Source: Pseudomonas fulva 12-X (lineage in GTDB: Bacteria; Pseudomonadota; Gammaproteobacteria; Pseudomonadales; Pseudomonadaceae). Taken from it: a stretch of DNA of 64,000 bases. The translations under genes and the position numbers were made by a program. Positions 8,659 to 17,931 of this stretch are shown in pieces (position 1 is the first letter of the stretch; each line of letters starts with the position of its first letter). Below the pieces are notes generated by a model. That model saw only the letters and a program-made list of their open reading frames with translations, searched no databases and had not been told where the DNA came from. The stretch lies in contig NC_015556.1 of assembly GCF_000213805.1 (NCBI RefSeq), forward strand, positions 1,984,001 to 2,048,000, written 5' to 3'.

Positions 8659-10905
8659 ATGTCGGACCAACATGAACTCTTCCTCACTTGCCCCAAGGGG
8701 CTCGAAGGCCTGCTGCTCGAGGAAGCCAAGGCGCTGGGCCTGATTGAGGCCCGCGAGCACACTTCGGCCATCCGTGGCATGGCCAGCATGGAAACTGCCT
8801 ATCGGCTATGCCTGTGGTCGCGCCTGGCCAACCGGGTGTTGCTGGTGTTGGCGCGTTTTCCGGTGCGTGATGCCGAGTCCCTCTACCAGGGCGTGCTCGA
8901 CGTCGACTGGTTCGAGCACCTGGAGCCCAGTGGCAGCCTGGCGGTGGAGTTCAGCGGCCATGGCTCTGGCATCGACAACACCCATTTCGGCGCCTTGAAG
9001 GTCAAGGACGCCATCGTCGACAAGCTGCGCCAGGCCGACGGTACTCGCCCGTCAGTGGACAAGCTCAATCCGGATTTGCGCGTTCACCTGCGTCTGGATC
9101 GCGGTGAGGCGATCCTGTCGCTGGATCTATCCGGCCACAGCCTGCACCAGCGCGGCTACCGCCTGCAGCAGGGTGCGGCGCCTTTGAAGGAAAACCTGGC
9201 GGCTGCCGTGCTGATTCGCGCCGGCTGGCCGCGCATCGCTGCCGAGGGCGGCGCCCTGGCTGACCCAATGTGCGGTGTGGGCACCTTTCTGGTCGAGGCG
9301 GCGATGATCGCCGCCGATATCGCGCCGAACCTGACACGCGAACAATGGGGCTTCAGCAACTGGCTCGGCCATGTGCCGGCCACCTGGAACCGCCTGCGTG
9401 CCGAGGCCGAAGAGCGCGCCGCAGCGGGATTGGCCAAGCCACCACTGTGGATTCGCGGTTACGAAGCCGACCCGCGGCTGATCCAGCCGGCGCGTAACAA
9501 TATCGACCGCGCTGGCCTGAGTGACTGGATCAAGGTCTACCAGGGCGAAGTGGCGACCTTCGAGCCGCGCCCGGATCAGAATCAGAAAGGCCTGGTGATC
9601 AGCAACCCGCCTTATGGTGAGCGCCTGGGCGACGAAGCGAGCCTGCTTTATCTCTACCAGAACCTCGGTGAGCGCCTGCGCCAGGCATGCATGGGCTGGG
9701 AAGCGGCGGTATTCACCGGCGCGCCGGATCTCGGCAAGCGCATGGGTATCCGCAGCCACAAGCAGTATTCGTTCTGGAACGGCGCATTGCCGTGCAAGCT
9801 GCTGCTGATCAAGGTGCAGCCCGAGCAGTTCGTTACCGGCGAGCGCCGCACCCCCGAGCAGCGTGAGCGCGAACGCGAGCAGAACGAACTGCAGGCCGAG
9901 GCGCCGAAGCTCAATCGCAATGGCAACCCGATCAAGCCGGCGCCGGCGCCCGTCGAGCAGGCACGCCTGAGCGAGGGCGGGCAGATGTTCGCCAACCGCC
10001 TGCAGAAGAACCTCAAGCAGCTCGGCAAGTGGGCGCGCCGCGAAGGCGTCGATTGCTACCGCCTGTACGATGCCGACATGCCCGAGTACGCCTTGGCCGT
10101 CGACCTGTACCACGATTGGGTGCATGTGCAGGAATATGCCGCACCGCGTTCGATTGACCCGGAAAAGGCCCAGGCGCGTCTGTTCGATGCCCTGGCGGCG
10201 ATTCCCCAGGCGCTTGGCATCGACAAGAGCAAGGTGGTGATCAAGCGTCGCGAGCGGCAGAGCGGCACCAAGCAGTACGAGCGCCAGGCGGCTCAGGGTC
10301 AGTTCATGGAAGTGAAGGAGGGCGGCATCAAGCTGCTGGTCAACCTCACCGACTATCTGGATACCGGCCTGTTCCTCGATCACCGCCCGCTGCGCCTGCG
10401 CATCCAGAGAGAAGCAGCCGGCAAGCGCTTCCTCAATCTGTTTTGCTACACCGCCACGGCCAGTGTGCATGCGGCCAAGGGTGGCGCGCGCAGCACCACC
10501 AGCGTCGACCTGTCGAAGACTTACCTGGACTGGGCACGGCGCAACCTGTCGCTCAACGGCTTCTCGGACAAGAACCGTCTGGAGCAGGGCGATGTGATGA
10601 GCTGGCTGGGCGATGATCGTGGCGAGTACGATCTGATCTTCATCGATCCGCCGACCTTCTCCAATTCCAAACGCATGGAAGGGGTGTTCGACGTGCAGCG
10701 TGACCACGTCCAGTTGCTGGACATGGCCATGGCGCGCCTGGCGCCGGGCGGCGTGCTGTACTTCTCCAACAACTTCCGCAAGTTCCTGCTCGACGAACAG
10801 TTGCCGCTGCGTTATCGGGTCGAGGAAATCACCGCCGAAACCATCGACCCGGACTTCGCCCGCAACGCCAAGATCCACCGCGCCTGGAAGGTGATGGCCA
10901 AGTAA
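8659..10905 (+). CDS. rlmL: Bifunctional 23S rRNA methyltransferase RlmKL (m2G2445 / m7G2069)
   Basis: This 748-residue fusion enzyme modifies two guanines of 23S rRNA. An N-terminal THUMP-type RNA-binding domain is followed by the RlmL methyltransferase, with the SAM motif ADPMCGVGTFLVEAA near residue 203 and the amino-methylase motif NPPYGERLG at about 316. The C-terminal RlmK methyltransferase has LNLFCYTATASVHAAKGGA near 592 and FIDPPTFSNS near 660. The length matches the fused gammaproteobacterial form. The ATG has only a weak upstream GGAT, so translation may be modest. It is followed by a REP-like palindrome and the convergent dacB. Confidence 0.96.
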   Translation: MSDQHELFLTCPKGLEGLLLEEAKALGLIEAREHTSAIRGMASMETAYRLCLWSRLANRVLLVLARFPVRDAESLYQGVLDVDWFEHLEPSGSLAVEFSGHGSGIDNTHFGALKVKDAIVDKLRQADGTRPSVDKLNPDLRVHLRLDRGEAILSLDLSGHSLHQRGYRLQQGAAPLKENLAAAVLIRAGWPRIAAEGGALADPMCGVGTFLVEAAMIAADIAPNLTREQWGFSNWLGHVPATWNRLRAEAEERAAAGLAKPPLWIRGYEADPRLIQPARNNIDRAGLSDWIKVYQGEVATFEPRPDQNQKGLVISNPPYGERLGDEASLLYLYQNLGERLRQACMGWEAAVFTGAPDLGKRMGIRSHKQYSFWNGALPCKLLLIKVQPEQFVTGERRTPEQREREREQNELQAEAPKLNRNGNPIKPAPAPVEQARLSEGGQMFANRLQKNLKQLGKWARREGVDCYRLYDADMPEYALAVDLYHDWVHVQEYAAPRSIDPEKAQARLFDALAAIPQALGIDKSKVVIKRRERQSGTKQYERQAAQGQFMEVKEGGIKLLVNLTDYLDTGLFLDHRPLRLRIQREAAGKRFLNLFCYTATASVHAAKGGARSTTSVDLSKTYLDWARRNLSLNGFSDKNRLEQGDVMSWLGDDRGEYDLIFIDPPTFSNSKRMEGVFDVQRDHVQLLDMAMARLAPGGVLYFSNNFRKFLLDEQLPLRYRVEEITAETIDPDFARNAKIHRAWKVMAK

Positions 10906-10920
10906 TCAGGCTCACCGTCG

Positions 10921-10953
10921 GTAGCCTGGGTCGAGCGCAGCGACACCCAGGTT
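10921..10953. repeat. REP-like palindrome, CCTGGGT/ACCCAGG family
   Basis: The sequence GTAGCCTGGGTCGAGCGCAG... closes on ACCCAGG, giving 7-bp arms around a GC-rich centre. The same unit occurs twice, in opposite orientation, at 53197-53268. It lies between convergent rlmL and dacB. Confidence 0.7.
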
Positions 10954-10985
10954 ATGCTCTGGATCTCGCTGCATTCGGCCTGTCT

Positions 10986-12455
10986 TTAGCGTTTCGGCTG
11001 CTTGTAAAGGTCGAGCAGCACCTGGTCGAGAATCACCGACGCGCCCCAGGGTTTGGGGTCGTTGAGGATGGCCACCACAGCCCAGGCATTACCGCTGTTG
11101 TCGCGGCTGAAGCCGGCGATGGCGCGCACATTGTTAAGCGTGCCGGTCTTGATGTGCGCCTGGCCGGCCAGCGGCGTGTTGCGCAGGCGTTTGCGCATGG
11201 TGCCGTCCAGCGCGACGATCGGCATCGAGCTGATGAACTCGGGTGCGTAAGGGCTCTTCCAGGCCGCTTCCAGAATCCGTCCCATTTCCCGGGCGCTGAT
11301 GCGCTCGGCACGGGACAGCCCGGAACCGTTTTCCATGACCAGCTGCGGCGCGGTGATGCCCTTGCGCGCCAGCCAGGCGCGGATCACCCGCTGCGCGGCG
11401 TGGGCGTCATCGACATCTGCCTCGTTGCGGTTCTGGGCGCCGATGCTGAGGAACAGCTGGCGGGCCATGGTGTTGTTACTGTACTTGTTGATGTCGCGGA
11501 TGATCTCCACCAGGTCCGGCGAGAAGGCGCGGGCCAGCAGGGTGGCGCTCTTCGGCACTTCCGCCTGACGGTCCTTGCCGAGAATGCTGCCGCCCAGCTC
11601 GCTGAAGATCGCCCGTACCGCGCCGGCGGCGTAAGACGGATGGTCGAGCAGCGACAGGTAAGTCTGGGCGCTGCAGCCATCGGTCAGCTGACCGGTGACG
11701 ATCACCCGGGTGCCATCGAATTCCTTCACCGGGTTGTAGCGCACGTCCGGCCAGGCCGGGCATTTGCCAGCCTTGAGCACTTTGACCTGATTGTCCAGCT
11801 TCAGACCGGCCAGGGGCGGCTCGGCGGCCACGCTGACCTTGCCGTCCTCGGCGCGGGCGATGAAGCGCAGGGCCTTGAGGTTGACCAGCAGCGAATCCGG
11901 GGTGACTAGGTAGGGCTTGTTGGCATCGCCGCCATCGTCGTTGAAGGCGGGCAGATCCGGTTGCACGAAGTAGCCGCGGTCCAGCACCAGATCGCCGGTC
12001 ACCTGGCGCACGCCGTTGGCGCGCAGGTCGCGCAGCATCAGCCAGAGCTTTTCCATGTTCAGCTTGGGATCGCCGCCGCCCTTGAGGTACAGGTTGCCGT
12101 TGAGCACGCCGTTCTTGAGCTGACCGTCGGTGTAGAACTCGGTCTTCCACTGGTAGGTCGGGCCGAGCAGTTCCAGAGCGGCGAAGGTAGTGACCAGCTT
12201 CATGGTCGAGGCCGGGTTCACCGACACGTCGGCGTTGAAAATGGTGCCGTTGCCCGGGCCGTTGAGTGGCAGGGTCACCACGGACAGCGACTGCTGGCCG
12301 ATCTTGTTGGTTTTCAGACTTTTGGCTACGCCCTCGGGGAGTGTGGCGTTGGTCGCCGCGTAGGCGGGCAGGGTAGTGGGCAGAACGAGGCAGGCGAGGG
12401 CCAGAGGGCGGAGGATGCGCAGCCTCCGAACGGCAGGTACAACGGAAAATCGCAT
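10986..12455 (-). CDS. dacB: D-alanyl-D-alanine carboxypeptidase/endopeptidase (PBP4 type, peptidase S13)
   Basis: This periplasmic penicillin-binding protein trims or cleaves peptidoglycan cross-links. From the ATG at 12455 the product is 489 residues with a signal peptide (basic start, hydrophobic core, cleavage after about AYA). The serine-acyl motifs are present in order: S-T-M-K at about residues 83-86, S-N-N near 325 and K-T-G near 435. The long insert between the first two motifs is typical of class C PBP4. An in-frame ATG at 12503 would add 16 residues before the signal peptide and is less likely. It is divergent from yggL. Confidence 0.94.
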   Translation of the reverse strand: MRFSVVPAVRRLRILRPLALACLVLPTTLPAYAATNATLPEGVAKSLKTNKIGQQSLSVVTLPLNGPGNGTIFNADVSVNPASTMKLVTTFAALELLGPTYQWKTEFYTDGQLKNGVLNGNLYLKGGGDPKLNMEKLWLMLRDLRANGVRQVTGDLVLDRGYFVQPDLPAFNDDGGDANKPYLVTPDSLLVNLKALRFIARAEDGKVSVAAEPPLAGLKLDNQVKVLKAGKCPAWPDVRYNPVKEFDGTRVIVTGQLTDGCSAQTYLSLLDHPSYAAGAVRAIFSELGGSILGKDRQAEVPKSATLLARAFSPDLVEIIRDINKYSNNTMARQLFLSIGAQNRNEADVDDAHAAQRVIRAWLARKGITAPQLVMENGSGLSRAERISAREMGRILEAAWKSPYAPEFISSMPIVALDGTMRKRLRNTPLAGQAHIKTGTLNNVRAIAGFSRDNSGNAWAVVAILNDPKPWGASVILDQVLLDLYKQPKR

Positions 12456-12674
12456 TACGAGCTCCCACAGCGGTTTGGGACAATGGCGCGCATTATGCCC
12501 CATGACCAGGCCGCCAAGGGCCGCGATTGCGGGATTTTATGGCCAATGATCAGTTGCGGTTTGCCATGAAGGATTTTGGCGACGGCAGCGGTCGATTTTT
12601 CGCCGGTCGGCGGGCATCGCCGTCACGAAACTGTTAGAGTGCCGCGCGTTATCACTCTGCAAGGATTTATACCC

Positions 12675-13019
12675 ATGGCTACCAATCGTTCCCGTCGTCT
12701 GCGCAAGAAACTCTGTGTGGACGAATTTCAGGAGCTGGGTTTCGAACTGAACCTGAATTTCAAGGAAGACCTGAGCGACGAAGCGGTCGACGCCTTCCTC
12801 GATGCCTTCCTGAGCGACGCGATGAACGCCAACGGCCTGGGCTATGTTGGCGGCGACGACTACGGCTTGGTGTGCCTGGCCAAGCGTGGTTCGGTCAGCG
12901 AAGAACAGCGCGCTGCTGTAGAAGCTTGGCTCAAGGGTCGTTCCGAGCTGGTCGATTTCAGCGTCAGCCCGCTGCTGGACGTGTGGTACCCGGAAAAAGA
13001 GATCAACTCGGCTTCCTGA
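12675..13019 (+). CDS. yggL: YggL family protein (DUF469), 50S ribosomal subunit-associated
   Basis: This small protein of 114 residues begins MATNRSRRLRKKLCVDEFQE, a basic N-terminus followed by the FELNLNFKEDL segment, and ends near DVWYPEKEI; the whole length matches the YggL/DUF469 family. A GCAAGGA sequence precedes the ATG at 12675. The longer frame starting at 12576 has no similarity or ribosome site before that point. The E. coli homologue has been reported to bind the large ribosomal subunit; here that is inferred by family. A strong terminator follows. Confidence 0.9.
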   Translation: MATNRSRRLRKKLCVDEFQELGFELNLNFKEDLSDEAVDAFLDAFLSDAMNANGLGYVGGDDYGLVCLAKRGSVSEEQRAAVEAWLKGRSELVDFSVSPLLDVWYPEKEINSAS

Positions 13020-13028
13020 TATACCGCA

Positions 13029-13057
13029 AAGGGCCTCGCTCGAGGCCCTTTTCTTTT
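13029..13057. terminator. Rho-independent terminator after yggL, possibly bidirectional
   Basis: A 10-bp stem AAGGGCCTCG / CGAGGCCCTT with a two-base loop is followed by TTCTTTTG on the plus strand. It lies between yggL and the convergent FUSC gene. Confidence 0.85.
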
Positions 13058-13074
13058 GTGCAGCGCGGCACGTA

Positions 13075-14193
13075 TCACTCCTCGTTTACCACCCTGCCTT
13101 GCGATGACTGCGTCGGCGGTTCCTCATCCGTTGCTGCAGTCTTGGCGTTTCGCTTGATGGCAATACGGTTATCCAGCCACTGGCGCAGGCCGTGCATCAG
13201 CAGGGCGATGAACAGCGTCAGCACCACGCCCAGGGTGACATTGAACAGGCGCACCTGCGGCAGGTGCCAGTCCTGGGCCAGGCTTTCGGCGAGTAGCACG
13301 AAGCACACCGTGGTCTGCAGCACGAACAGGCCGTAGTGATTGGCCTGCAGCGCGCGGCTGAGCATGATCAGCGGTAGCATGATGGCGACCATCAGCGGCG
13401 GGCTCTGCAGGCTATGGCCGAACAGGATCAGCAGGCCGGCGGCGGTCAGGCTGGCCATGCTCGCCTGCAGTGCGCGCACCAGGCTGCCCCTGAATTCCAG
13501 TTGCAAGGTGGTGACCACTGCCAGGGTCAGCCAGTAACCGCGCTGCAGGTGGGCCAGATTGACGATTAGACCAGCCATCGACACCGCCACCGTGCAGCCC
13601 AGGGTGTACAGCCCCCATTGCTGGCGGGACTGGCGCTGCGCATGGCGACGCAGCACCTTGAGCAGGCTGATCAGCCGCGGCATGTATGGCCACATGCGCA
13701 GGCCATGCAGGCCGCGCAGACCGAAGGCCAGGAGCATCACCCACAGCCCACCTAGCATGAACAGCATGGCGATGGCATTGGGGTTGTTGAGCATGCTGCT
13801 GCCGTACTGGCCTTGCCCGAGGCACAGGCAGACGGTCAGGCCGATGCCCAGCTTGCCGGCCTCGTTGCCGTAACGCTGCAGCCAGGCCAGCAACAGGCCG
13901 AAGGCGGCGAACAGCGACAGGCTGATCAGCGGGTGGGTCGCCGACCAGAAGCCCAGGCCGGCGCTGCAGGCCCCCAGGCCGGTGAGCAGCAACATGCGCA
14001 GCATGCCGAAGCGGTGCAGCGGGTTGGCCTGGGCGGCCTGGAAGGCGCCGACCGAGGCCCACAGAAAGCCCGGGTGGGCGCTGAACAGGCCGAGCAACAA
14101 CGGCAGTGCGCAGCCCAGCCCGGCGACCACTGCCGGCCCCCAAGCGGGTGGCCCGGCGTGCCAGCTGAACAGCTGCCTGAACACCTGGCGCAT
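13075..14193 (-). CDS. FUSC family inner-membrane protein
   Basis: This 372-residue protein has two clusters of hydrophobic segments (about residues 18-150 and 200-350) separated by a basic stretch (MPRLISLLKVLRRHAQRQSRQQ). That is the half-and-half arrangement of the FUSC/aromatic-acid-exporter family; the segment GYWLTLAVVTTLQLEFRGSL matches the conserved second half. The substrate is unknown. The C-terminal tail is charged and cytoplasmic. The gene starts one base after the dgt stop codon, so the two are almost certainly co-transcribed. Confidence 0.8.
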   Translation of the reverse strand: MRQVFRQLFSWHAGPPAWGPAVVAGLGCALPLLLGLFSAHPGFLWASVGAFQAAQANPLHRFGMLRMLLLTGLGACSAGLGFWSATHPLISLSLFAAFGLLLAWLQRYGNEAGKLGIGLTVCLCLGQGQYGSSMLNNPNAIAMLFMLGGLWVMLLAFGLRGLHGLRMWPYMPRLISLLKVLRRHAQRQSRQQWGLYTLGCTVAVSMAGLIVNLAHLQRGYWLTLAVVTTLQLEFRGSLVRALQASMASLTAAGLLILFGHSLQSPPLMVAIMLPLIMLSRALQANHYGLFVLQTTVCFVLLAESLAQDWHLPQVRLFNVTLGVVLTLFIALLMHGLRQWLDNRIAIKRNAKTAATDEEPPTQSSQGRVVNEE

Positions 14194-14194
14194 C

Positions 14195-15526
14195 TCAGAC
14201 CGGACTCGAGCGACCGGTCATTTCCCGCGCCATCTCGGTGGCGTAGCTGTCGGTCATGCCGGCGATGAAGTCGATCATGCGCAGGAACGAGCGGTACAGC
14301 GGCCAGTGCGGATCGGGTGCGTTATGACCCAGCAGATCGAGAATGCGCCGGTTCTTGAACGACGGCGTGCGACCGCCGTGCTGTTCCAGCGCCGCGCCGC
14401 AGAAGGCATTAAGGAGAATTTCCAGAGTGGTATAGGCGCCGATCTCGTGCAGCGTCTTGCGTTTGTCCTGGAAGATCTTCTCGCGGGCCATGGCCTTGGC
14501 GGCCTGCACGCAGCGCTTGGCGGAGCCGTGCATGTGCTCGACCAGATCGCCCTCCAGGCGGCCGGCCAGCAGGCTGGGCTGCTGCTCGACGAAGGCCTGG
14601 GCGGCCGAGTTGGTCAGGTGCTCGATGGCCTTGCCGCGCAGGATCGCTAGCTTGCGCCGCCGCGAATCCTGCGGGCCGAGCTGGCGGTAGGTTTCCGGCA
14701 GATCGTCGCCGACCAGATCGAGCAGCAGCGATTCCACTTCGGCGTAGTCGAGCAGCTCCATTTCCAGCCCGTCTTCCAGGTCGATCAGGCCGTAGCAGAT
14801 GTCGTCCGCGGCCTCCATCAGGTAGACCAGTGGGTGACGTGCCCAGCGTTGTTCTTCGAGCTGCGGCAGGCCGAGCTTGCCGGCGATCTGCTCGAGCAGC
14901 GGCAGCTCGCTCTGGTAGCAGCCGAACTTGTGCTTTTTGTAGCCCAGGGCCTCGGCGTGCCGCGACGTCCAGGGGTATTTGAGGTAGGCGCCGAGGGTCG
15001 CGTAGGTCAGCCGCGTGCCGCCATCGAACTGGTGGTACTCCAGCTGGGTGAGTACGCGAAAGCCCTGGGCATTGCCTTCGAAGCTGAGAAAGTCGCCGCG
15101 CTCGGCATCGCTCATGGCATCCAGCCAGCCGCGCCCGGCGGCCTGCTGGAACCAGTGGCGGATGGCGTCCTCGCCGGAGTGGCCGAACGGTGGGTTGCCG
15201 ATGTCGTGGGCCAGGCAGGAAGACTGCACCACCATGCCCAGATCGCTGGGCTCGCACCAGTCCGGCAGTTCGCCGCGCAGCATCTCGCCGACACGCATGC
15301 CCAGGGAGCGACCCACGCAGCTGACCTCCAGCGAGTGGGTCAGGCGGGTATGGATGTGATCGTTGCTGGACACCGGATGCACCTGGGTCTTGCGGCCCAG
15401 CCGGCGAAAGGCACCGGAGAAGATGATGCGGTCGTGATCCTTGTGGAAGGGGCTGCGGCCCAGTTCATCGGCGCTGGGCGCCGGTTTGCCAAGACGTTCA
15501 CGGGTGAGCAGGGTTTGCCAGTCCAA
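14195..15526 (-). CDS. dgt: Deoxyguanosinetriphosphate triphosphohydrolase-like protein (HD superfamily)
   Basis: This HD-domain enzyme of 443 residues hydrolyses dNTPs, typically dGTP, to deoxynucleoside and tripolyphosphate. The metal-binding residues are visible: the H in [10 protein letters not shown] at about residue 64 and the HD pair in [16 protein letters not shown] at about 107-108. The N-terminal [20 protein letters not shown] is characteristic of the Dgt family. The start is a TTG (15526) with AAGGAAG five bases upstream; no ATG is available near the conserved N-terminus. It is followed one base later by the FUSC gene. Confidence 0.93.
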   Translation of the reverse strand: MDWQTLLTRERLGKPAPSADELGRSPFHKDHDRIIFSGAFRRLGRKTQVHPVSSNDHIHTRLTHSLEVSCVGRSLGMRVGEMLRGELPDWCEPSDLGMVVQSSCLAHDIGNPPFGHSGEDAIRHWFQQAAGRGWLDAMSDAERGDFLSFEGNAQGFRVLTQLEYHQFDGGTRLTYATLGAYLKYPWTSRHAEALGYKKHKFGCYQSELPLLEQIAGKLGLPQLEEQRWARHPLVYLMEAADDICYGLIDLEDGLEMELLDYAEVESLLLDLVGDDLPETYRQLGPQDSRRRKLAILRGKAIEHLTNSAAQAFVEQQPSLLAGRLEGDLVEHMHGSAKRCVQAAKAMAREKIFQDKRKTLHEIGAYTTLEILLNAFCGAALEQHGGRTPSFKNRRILDLLGHNAPDPHWPLYRSFLRMIDFIAGMTDSYATEMAREMTGRSSPV

Positions 15527-15637
15527 GCGTGCTTCCTTTACCGGATACGACGGGTGGGCGTACGCGGCTTTATTAGCCGCATGCGCGAGTGCCCATTAGC
15601 TTCACTGTTCATCAGGGCAACTGCAAGGCCGCATCCA

Positions 15638-16801
15638 CTAAAGTCCACTGGCGTCGATATCGACCAGCAGCAGGCGGCTGCCGTTGTCGATGAACTGCCC
15701 GGCAGTCAGGCAATACTGGTTGGTGGTGGCGTCGCGGTAGGTGTTGGAGAGGATCAAGCGGCGCTCTTCCCAGCCTTCGGCAAGCAATTGATAGAAGTAC
15801 GGGCGCCATGACCAGTTGTGGCCCAGGTAGCGATCGTCGGCCTGCCAGGCGCCGTCGCGCCACTCCAAGTTGGGGGTGATCTGCGTGCCGTGGCGGTCGC
15901 ACTGGTACAGGCGAATCAGCCAGGGGAAGGCGCCAGGCGTCACCTTTGGTACGAGTTCGTCGGGGCTGTTCTTGATCTGGGTGAACAGCTCGGCGAGCTG
16001 GCGACGCAGGGTCATCACTCGCATGCGGTCGGCGAGTTTCCTGTGCACATAGGCATCACGCAGGCGGGCGAAGCACTCGGTGAATGCGCCACTGTCGAAG
16101 AATTCCAGCTCCGGCCTGGCGAACAGGTAGCCCTGTACGTAACGGGCGCCACATTCCAGGGCGAAATCCAGCTCCGATTCGGTCTCCACCCCTTCGGCGA
16201 TGATCCAGCAACCGGTCTTTTCAGCCATCATCGCCAGCGCCTTGACTACTTCGCCGCTGGGCCCGCCGCGGGCGGCATCCTGAAACAGGCGCATGTCTAG
16301 CTTGAGGATGTCGGGTTGCAATGCCAGTACGCGGTCGAGCTGTGAATAGCCGGCTCCGAAGTCGTCGATGGCGATTCGCACTCCGGCTTCACGATAGCGT
16401 GCGGCCACAGCGGCCAGGCGCTGACTGGCGCCGCCCAGTTCGGTGATCTCGAAGACCACGCGAGTGGGATCGACACCACTGCTCGCCAGCTGCTTGAGGC
16501 TCGGCAGCGCCTGCTGTGGGCGCAGACGACCAATCCAGCGTGGCGAGATGTTCACGCTCAGGAACCAGTCGGGCGGCGCGTCATGAAAGCGCATGAACGC
16601 CTGCTCACGGATTGCTCGGTCCAGCCTGCGCAAGGCCGCGGCGGGTGTTTTCGGATCGGCGAACAGCGGCCCTGCAGAATGCAGATGGCCAGCGGCGTCG
16701 CGCAGTCGAGCCAGGGCTTCGATGCCGGCGATCTGTCCGGTAGCGGTATCGATGAAAGGTTGGAAGACGGCGGTAGGTTGACCGTCGAGCACCGGGCACA
16801 T
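15638..16801 (-). CDS. EAL-domain c-di-GMP phosphodiesterase with C-terminal YkuI-like sensor domain
   Basis: The N-terminal 230 residues form an EAL domain with the expected metal and catalytic residues: E28 (EAL), N84 (VNIS), E118 (FEITE), D146/D147 (DDFGAG), K167 (KLD), E203 (AEGVETE) and Q223 (VQGYLF). It therefore looks catalytically competent. No GGDEF domain or membrane segment is present. The C-terminal part (about 270-387), with YQCDRHGTQITPN, LGHNWSWRPYF and LSNTYRD, resembles the Cache/PAS-like C-terminal domain of B. subtilis YkuI. The likely role is a soluble, ligand-tuned c-di-GMP hydrolase. It is transcribed alone. Confidence 0.85.
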   Translation of the reverse strand: MCPVLDGQPTAVFQPFIDTATGQIAGIEALARLRDAAGHLHSAGPLFADPKTPAAALRRLDRAIREQAFMRFHDAPPDWFLSVNISPRWIGRLRPQQALPSLKQLASSGVDPTRVVFEITELGGASQRLAAVAARYREAGVRIAIDDFGAGYSQLDRVLALQPDILKLDMRLFQDAARGGPSGEVVKALAMMAEKTGCWIIAEGVETESELDFALECGARYVQGYLFARPELEFFDSGAFTECFARLRDAYVHRKLADRMRVMTLRRQLAELFTQIKNSPDELVPKVTPGAFPWLIRLYQCDRHGTQITPNLEWRDGAWQADDRYLGHNWSWRPYFYQLLAEGWEERRLILSNTYRDATTNQYCLTAGQFIDNGSRLLLVDIDASGL

Positions 16802-16876
16802 CCTTAGTTAAAGGTCGGTTAACCAGAGGCGACTCTGGCTTTTAGGTGCTCTTTACTAGCAAGAAGATGGCCAGTT

Positions 16877-17206
16877 TCAGGCTTGATCGGCTTTCTCGGC
16901 TGGCTTTTCGCCTTCATGCTCGGGCGGGCGTTTGCGCAGATCAGGAAAGGCGGCCAGCGCCATACGCAGCCATCGGCGCCATTTCCCGCCGCGCATACCC
17001 AGTACCGTCAGGGCGAATACACCGCCGGTGATCCAGATTGGTGCGTTGCTGCCTTTGAGTTCGTCGCGCCAATACGTGCCCAGATCCTTGGCCTTTTGCA
17101 GGGGCTGCAGAATGACCAGGGTTTCGTGTCGAATTTCCTGGCGATGCATTTCCAGGCGCAGGCGCAGCATGGTCTTGCGCAGCTCGCGGGTATTTTTGTC
17201 GGTCAT
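16877..17206 (-). CDS. YqjK-like protein
   Basis: This is a 109-residue protein with a highly charged N-terminal helix (ELRKTMLRLRLEMHRQEIRHE), a short hydrophobic stretch (PIWITGGVFALTVLG) and a basic C-terminus, matching small YqjK-like proteins. Its ATG overlaps the stop of the upstream yqjE-like gene (ATGA), so translation is coupled. Together with the two preceding genes it forms the yqjD-yqjE-yqjK cluster. The exact role is unknown; membrane association is inferred. A longer frame upstream is only overlap with yqjE. Confidence 0.75.
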   Translation of the reverse strand: MTDKNTRELRKTMLRLRLEMHRQEIRHETLVILQPLQKAKDLGTYWRDELKGSNAPIWITGGVFALTVLGMRGGKWRRWLRMALAAFPDLRKRPPEHEGEKPAEKADQA

Positions 17207-17589
17207 GGCAGCAGTTGCTCGCGGTCGCGGGCCAGTTCTTCGAGGCTGGCGCTGAACGGTGCCGGAGCGTTGCGCATGCGCTGCACCAGATTCCAGCCAC
17301 AGGCCAGCAGGCCCAGCCCATACAACAGGCAGAGCAGGGTGATGACTAGCATGCGATGGGTTTCCCAGAAGCCGATCAGCAGGGCGGCGGAGAGGCCGAT
17401 GATCAGCAGCAGGCCGAACAGGACACAAAGACCGGTGAGTATCAGCAGGCTGACGGTGCGCGCCTGTTGCTCGCGAATTTCTTCGCTGAACAGCGCCACA
17501 TGACCATGAGCCAGCCCGAGCAGCGCACCGGCCAGGCGCCTCGGCGAGGGGCCGCGGCTGGGAGGTGCTGCTGTCTGGCTGTCATCCAT
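17203..17589 (-). CDS. YqjE/phage-holin-like membrane protein (DUF1469 type)
   Basis: This 128-residue protein has an amphipathic N-terminal part (LAHGHVALFSEEIREQQART) and two adjacent membrane segments (about 46-72 and 80-102), the pattern of the YqjE holin-superfamily proteins. It starts 12 bp after the yqjD-like gene and overlaps the next gene by four bases. The operon suggests a role in the inner membrane together with the DUF883 protein; no enzymatic motif is present. Confidence 0.82.
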   Translation of the reverse strand: MDDSQTAAPPSRGPSPRRLAGALLGLAHGHVALFSEEIREQQARTVSLLILTGLCVLFGLLLIIGLSAALLIGFWETHRMLVITLLCLLYGLGLLACGWNLVQRMRNAPAPFSASLEELARDREQLLP

Positions 17590-17601
17590 GGGGTGTCCTG
17601 A

Positions 17602-17931
17602 TCAACGTCGGCTAATGAGCATGCCGATCAGTATACCAATGCCGGCGGCGATGCCGATGGTCTGCCACGGGTGGGTCTGCACATAGTCCTCGGTCGCACC
17701 CGCCACTGCGCGGCCACGCTGGACCACGGTTTCCTCGGTGTTCTTGAGCGTCGTGCGGGCGCGGCCCAGGCTGTCGCGGATCTGCGCACGCAGCTCTTCG
17801 GCCTGGTCGCCTACCAGGCTGGCGGAATGCTGCAGCAGGGTCTCGGTGTCGCGTACCAGGGCCTGGAATTCTTCCAGCAGCTCTTCCTTGTTGGCGGGAG
17901 CTGCAGGGCGCGGGGGAAGTGGGCGGGCCAT
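17602..17931 (-). CDS. DUF883 family protein (YqjD/ElaB), ribosome- and membrane-associated
   Basis: This 109-residue protein has a long amphipathic helix (about 14-80, heptad-like with many E, Q and R) and a C-terminal membrane anchor HPWQTIGIAAGIGILIGMLI ending in the basic tail SRR. This is the DUF883 signature. E. coli members are stationary-phase proteins that tether ribosomes to the inner membrane; that role is by family only. AGGAG lies upstream of the ATG. It is the first gene of a three-gene operon. Confidence 0.9.
   Translation of the reverse strand: MARPLPPRPAAPANKEELLEEFQALVRDTETLLQHSASLVGDQAEELRAQIRDSLGRARTTLKNTEETVVQRGRAVAGATEDYVQTHPWQTIGIAAGIGILIGMLISRR

Noticed and set aside
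9127..10878. 583-codon open frame antisense to rlmL
   Set aside because: It mirrors the codon phase of a high-GC gene, has no recognisable domains, and rlmL is unmistakable on the other strand.
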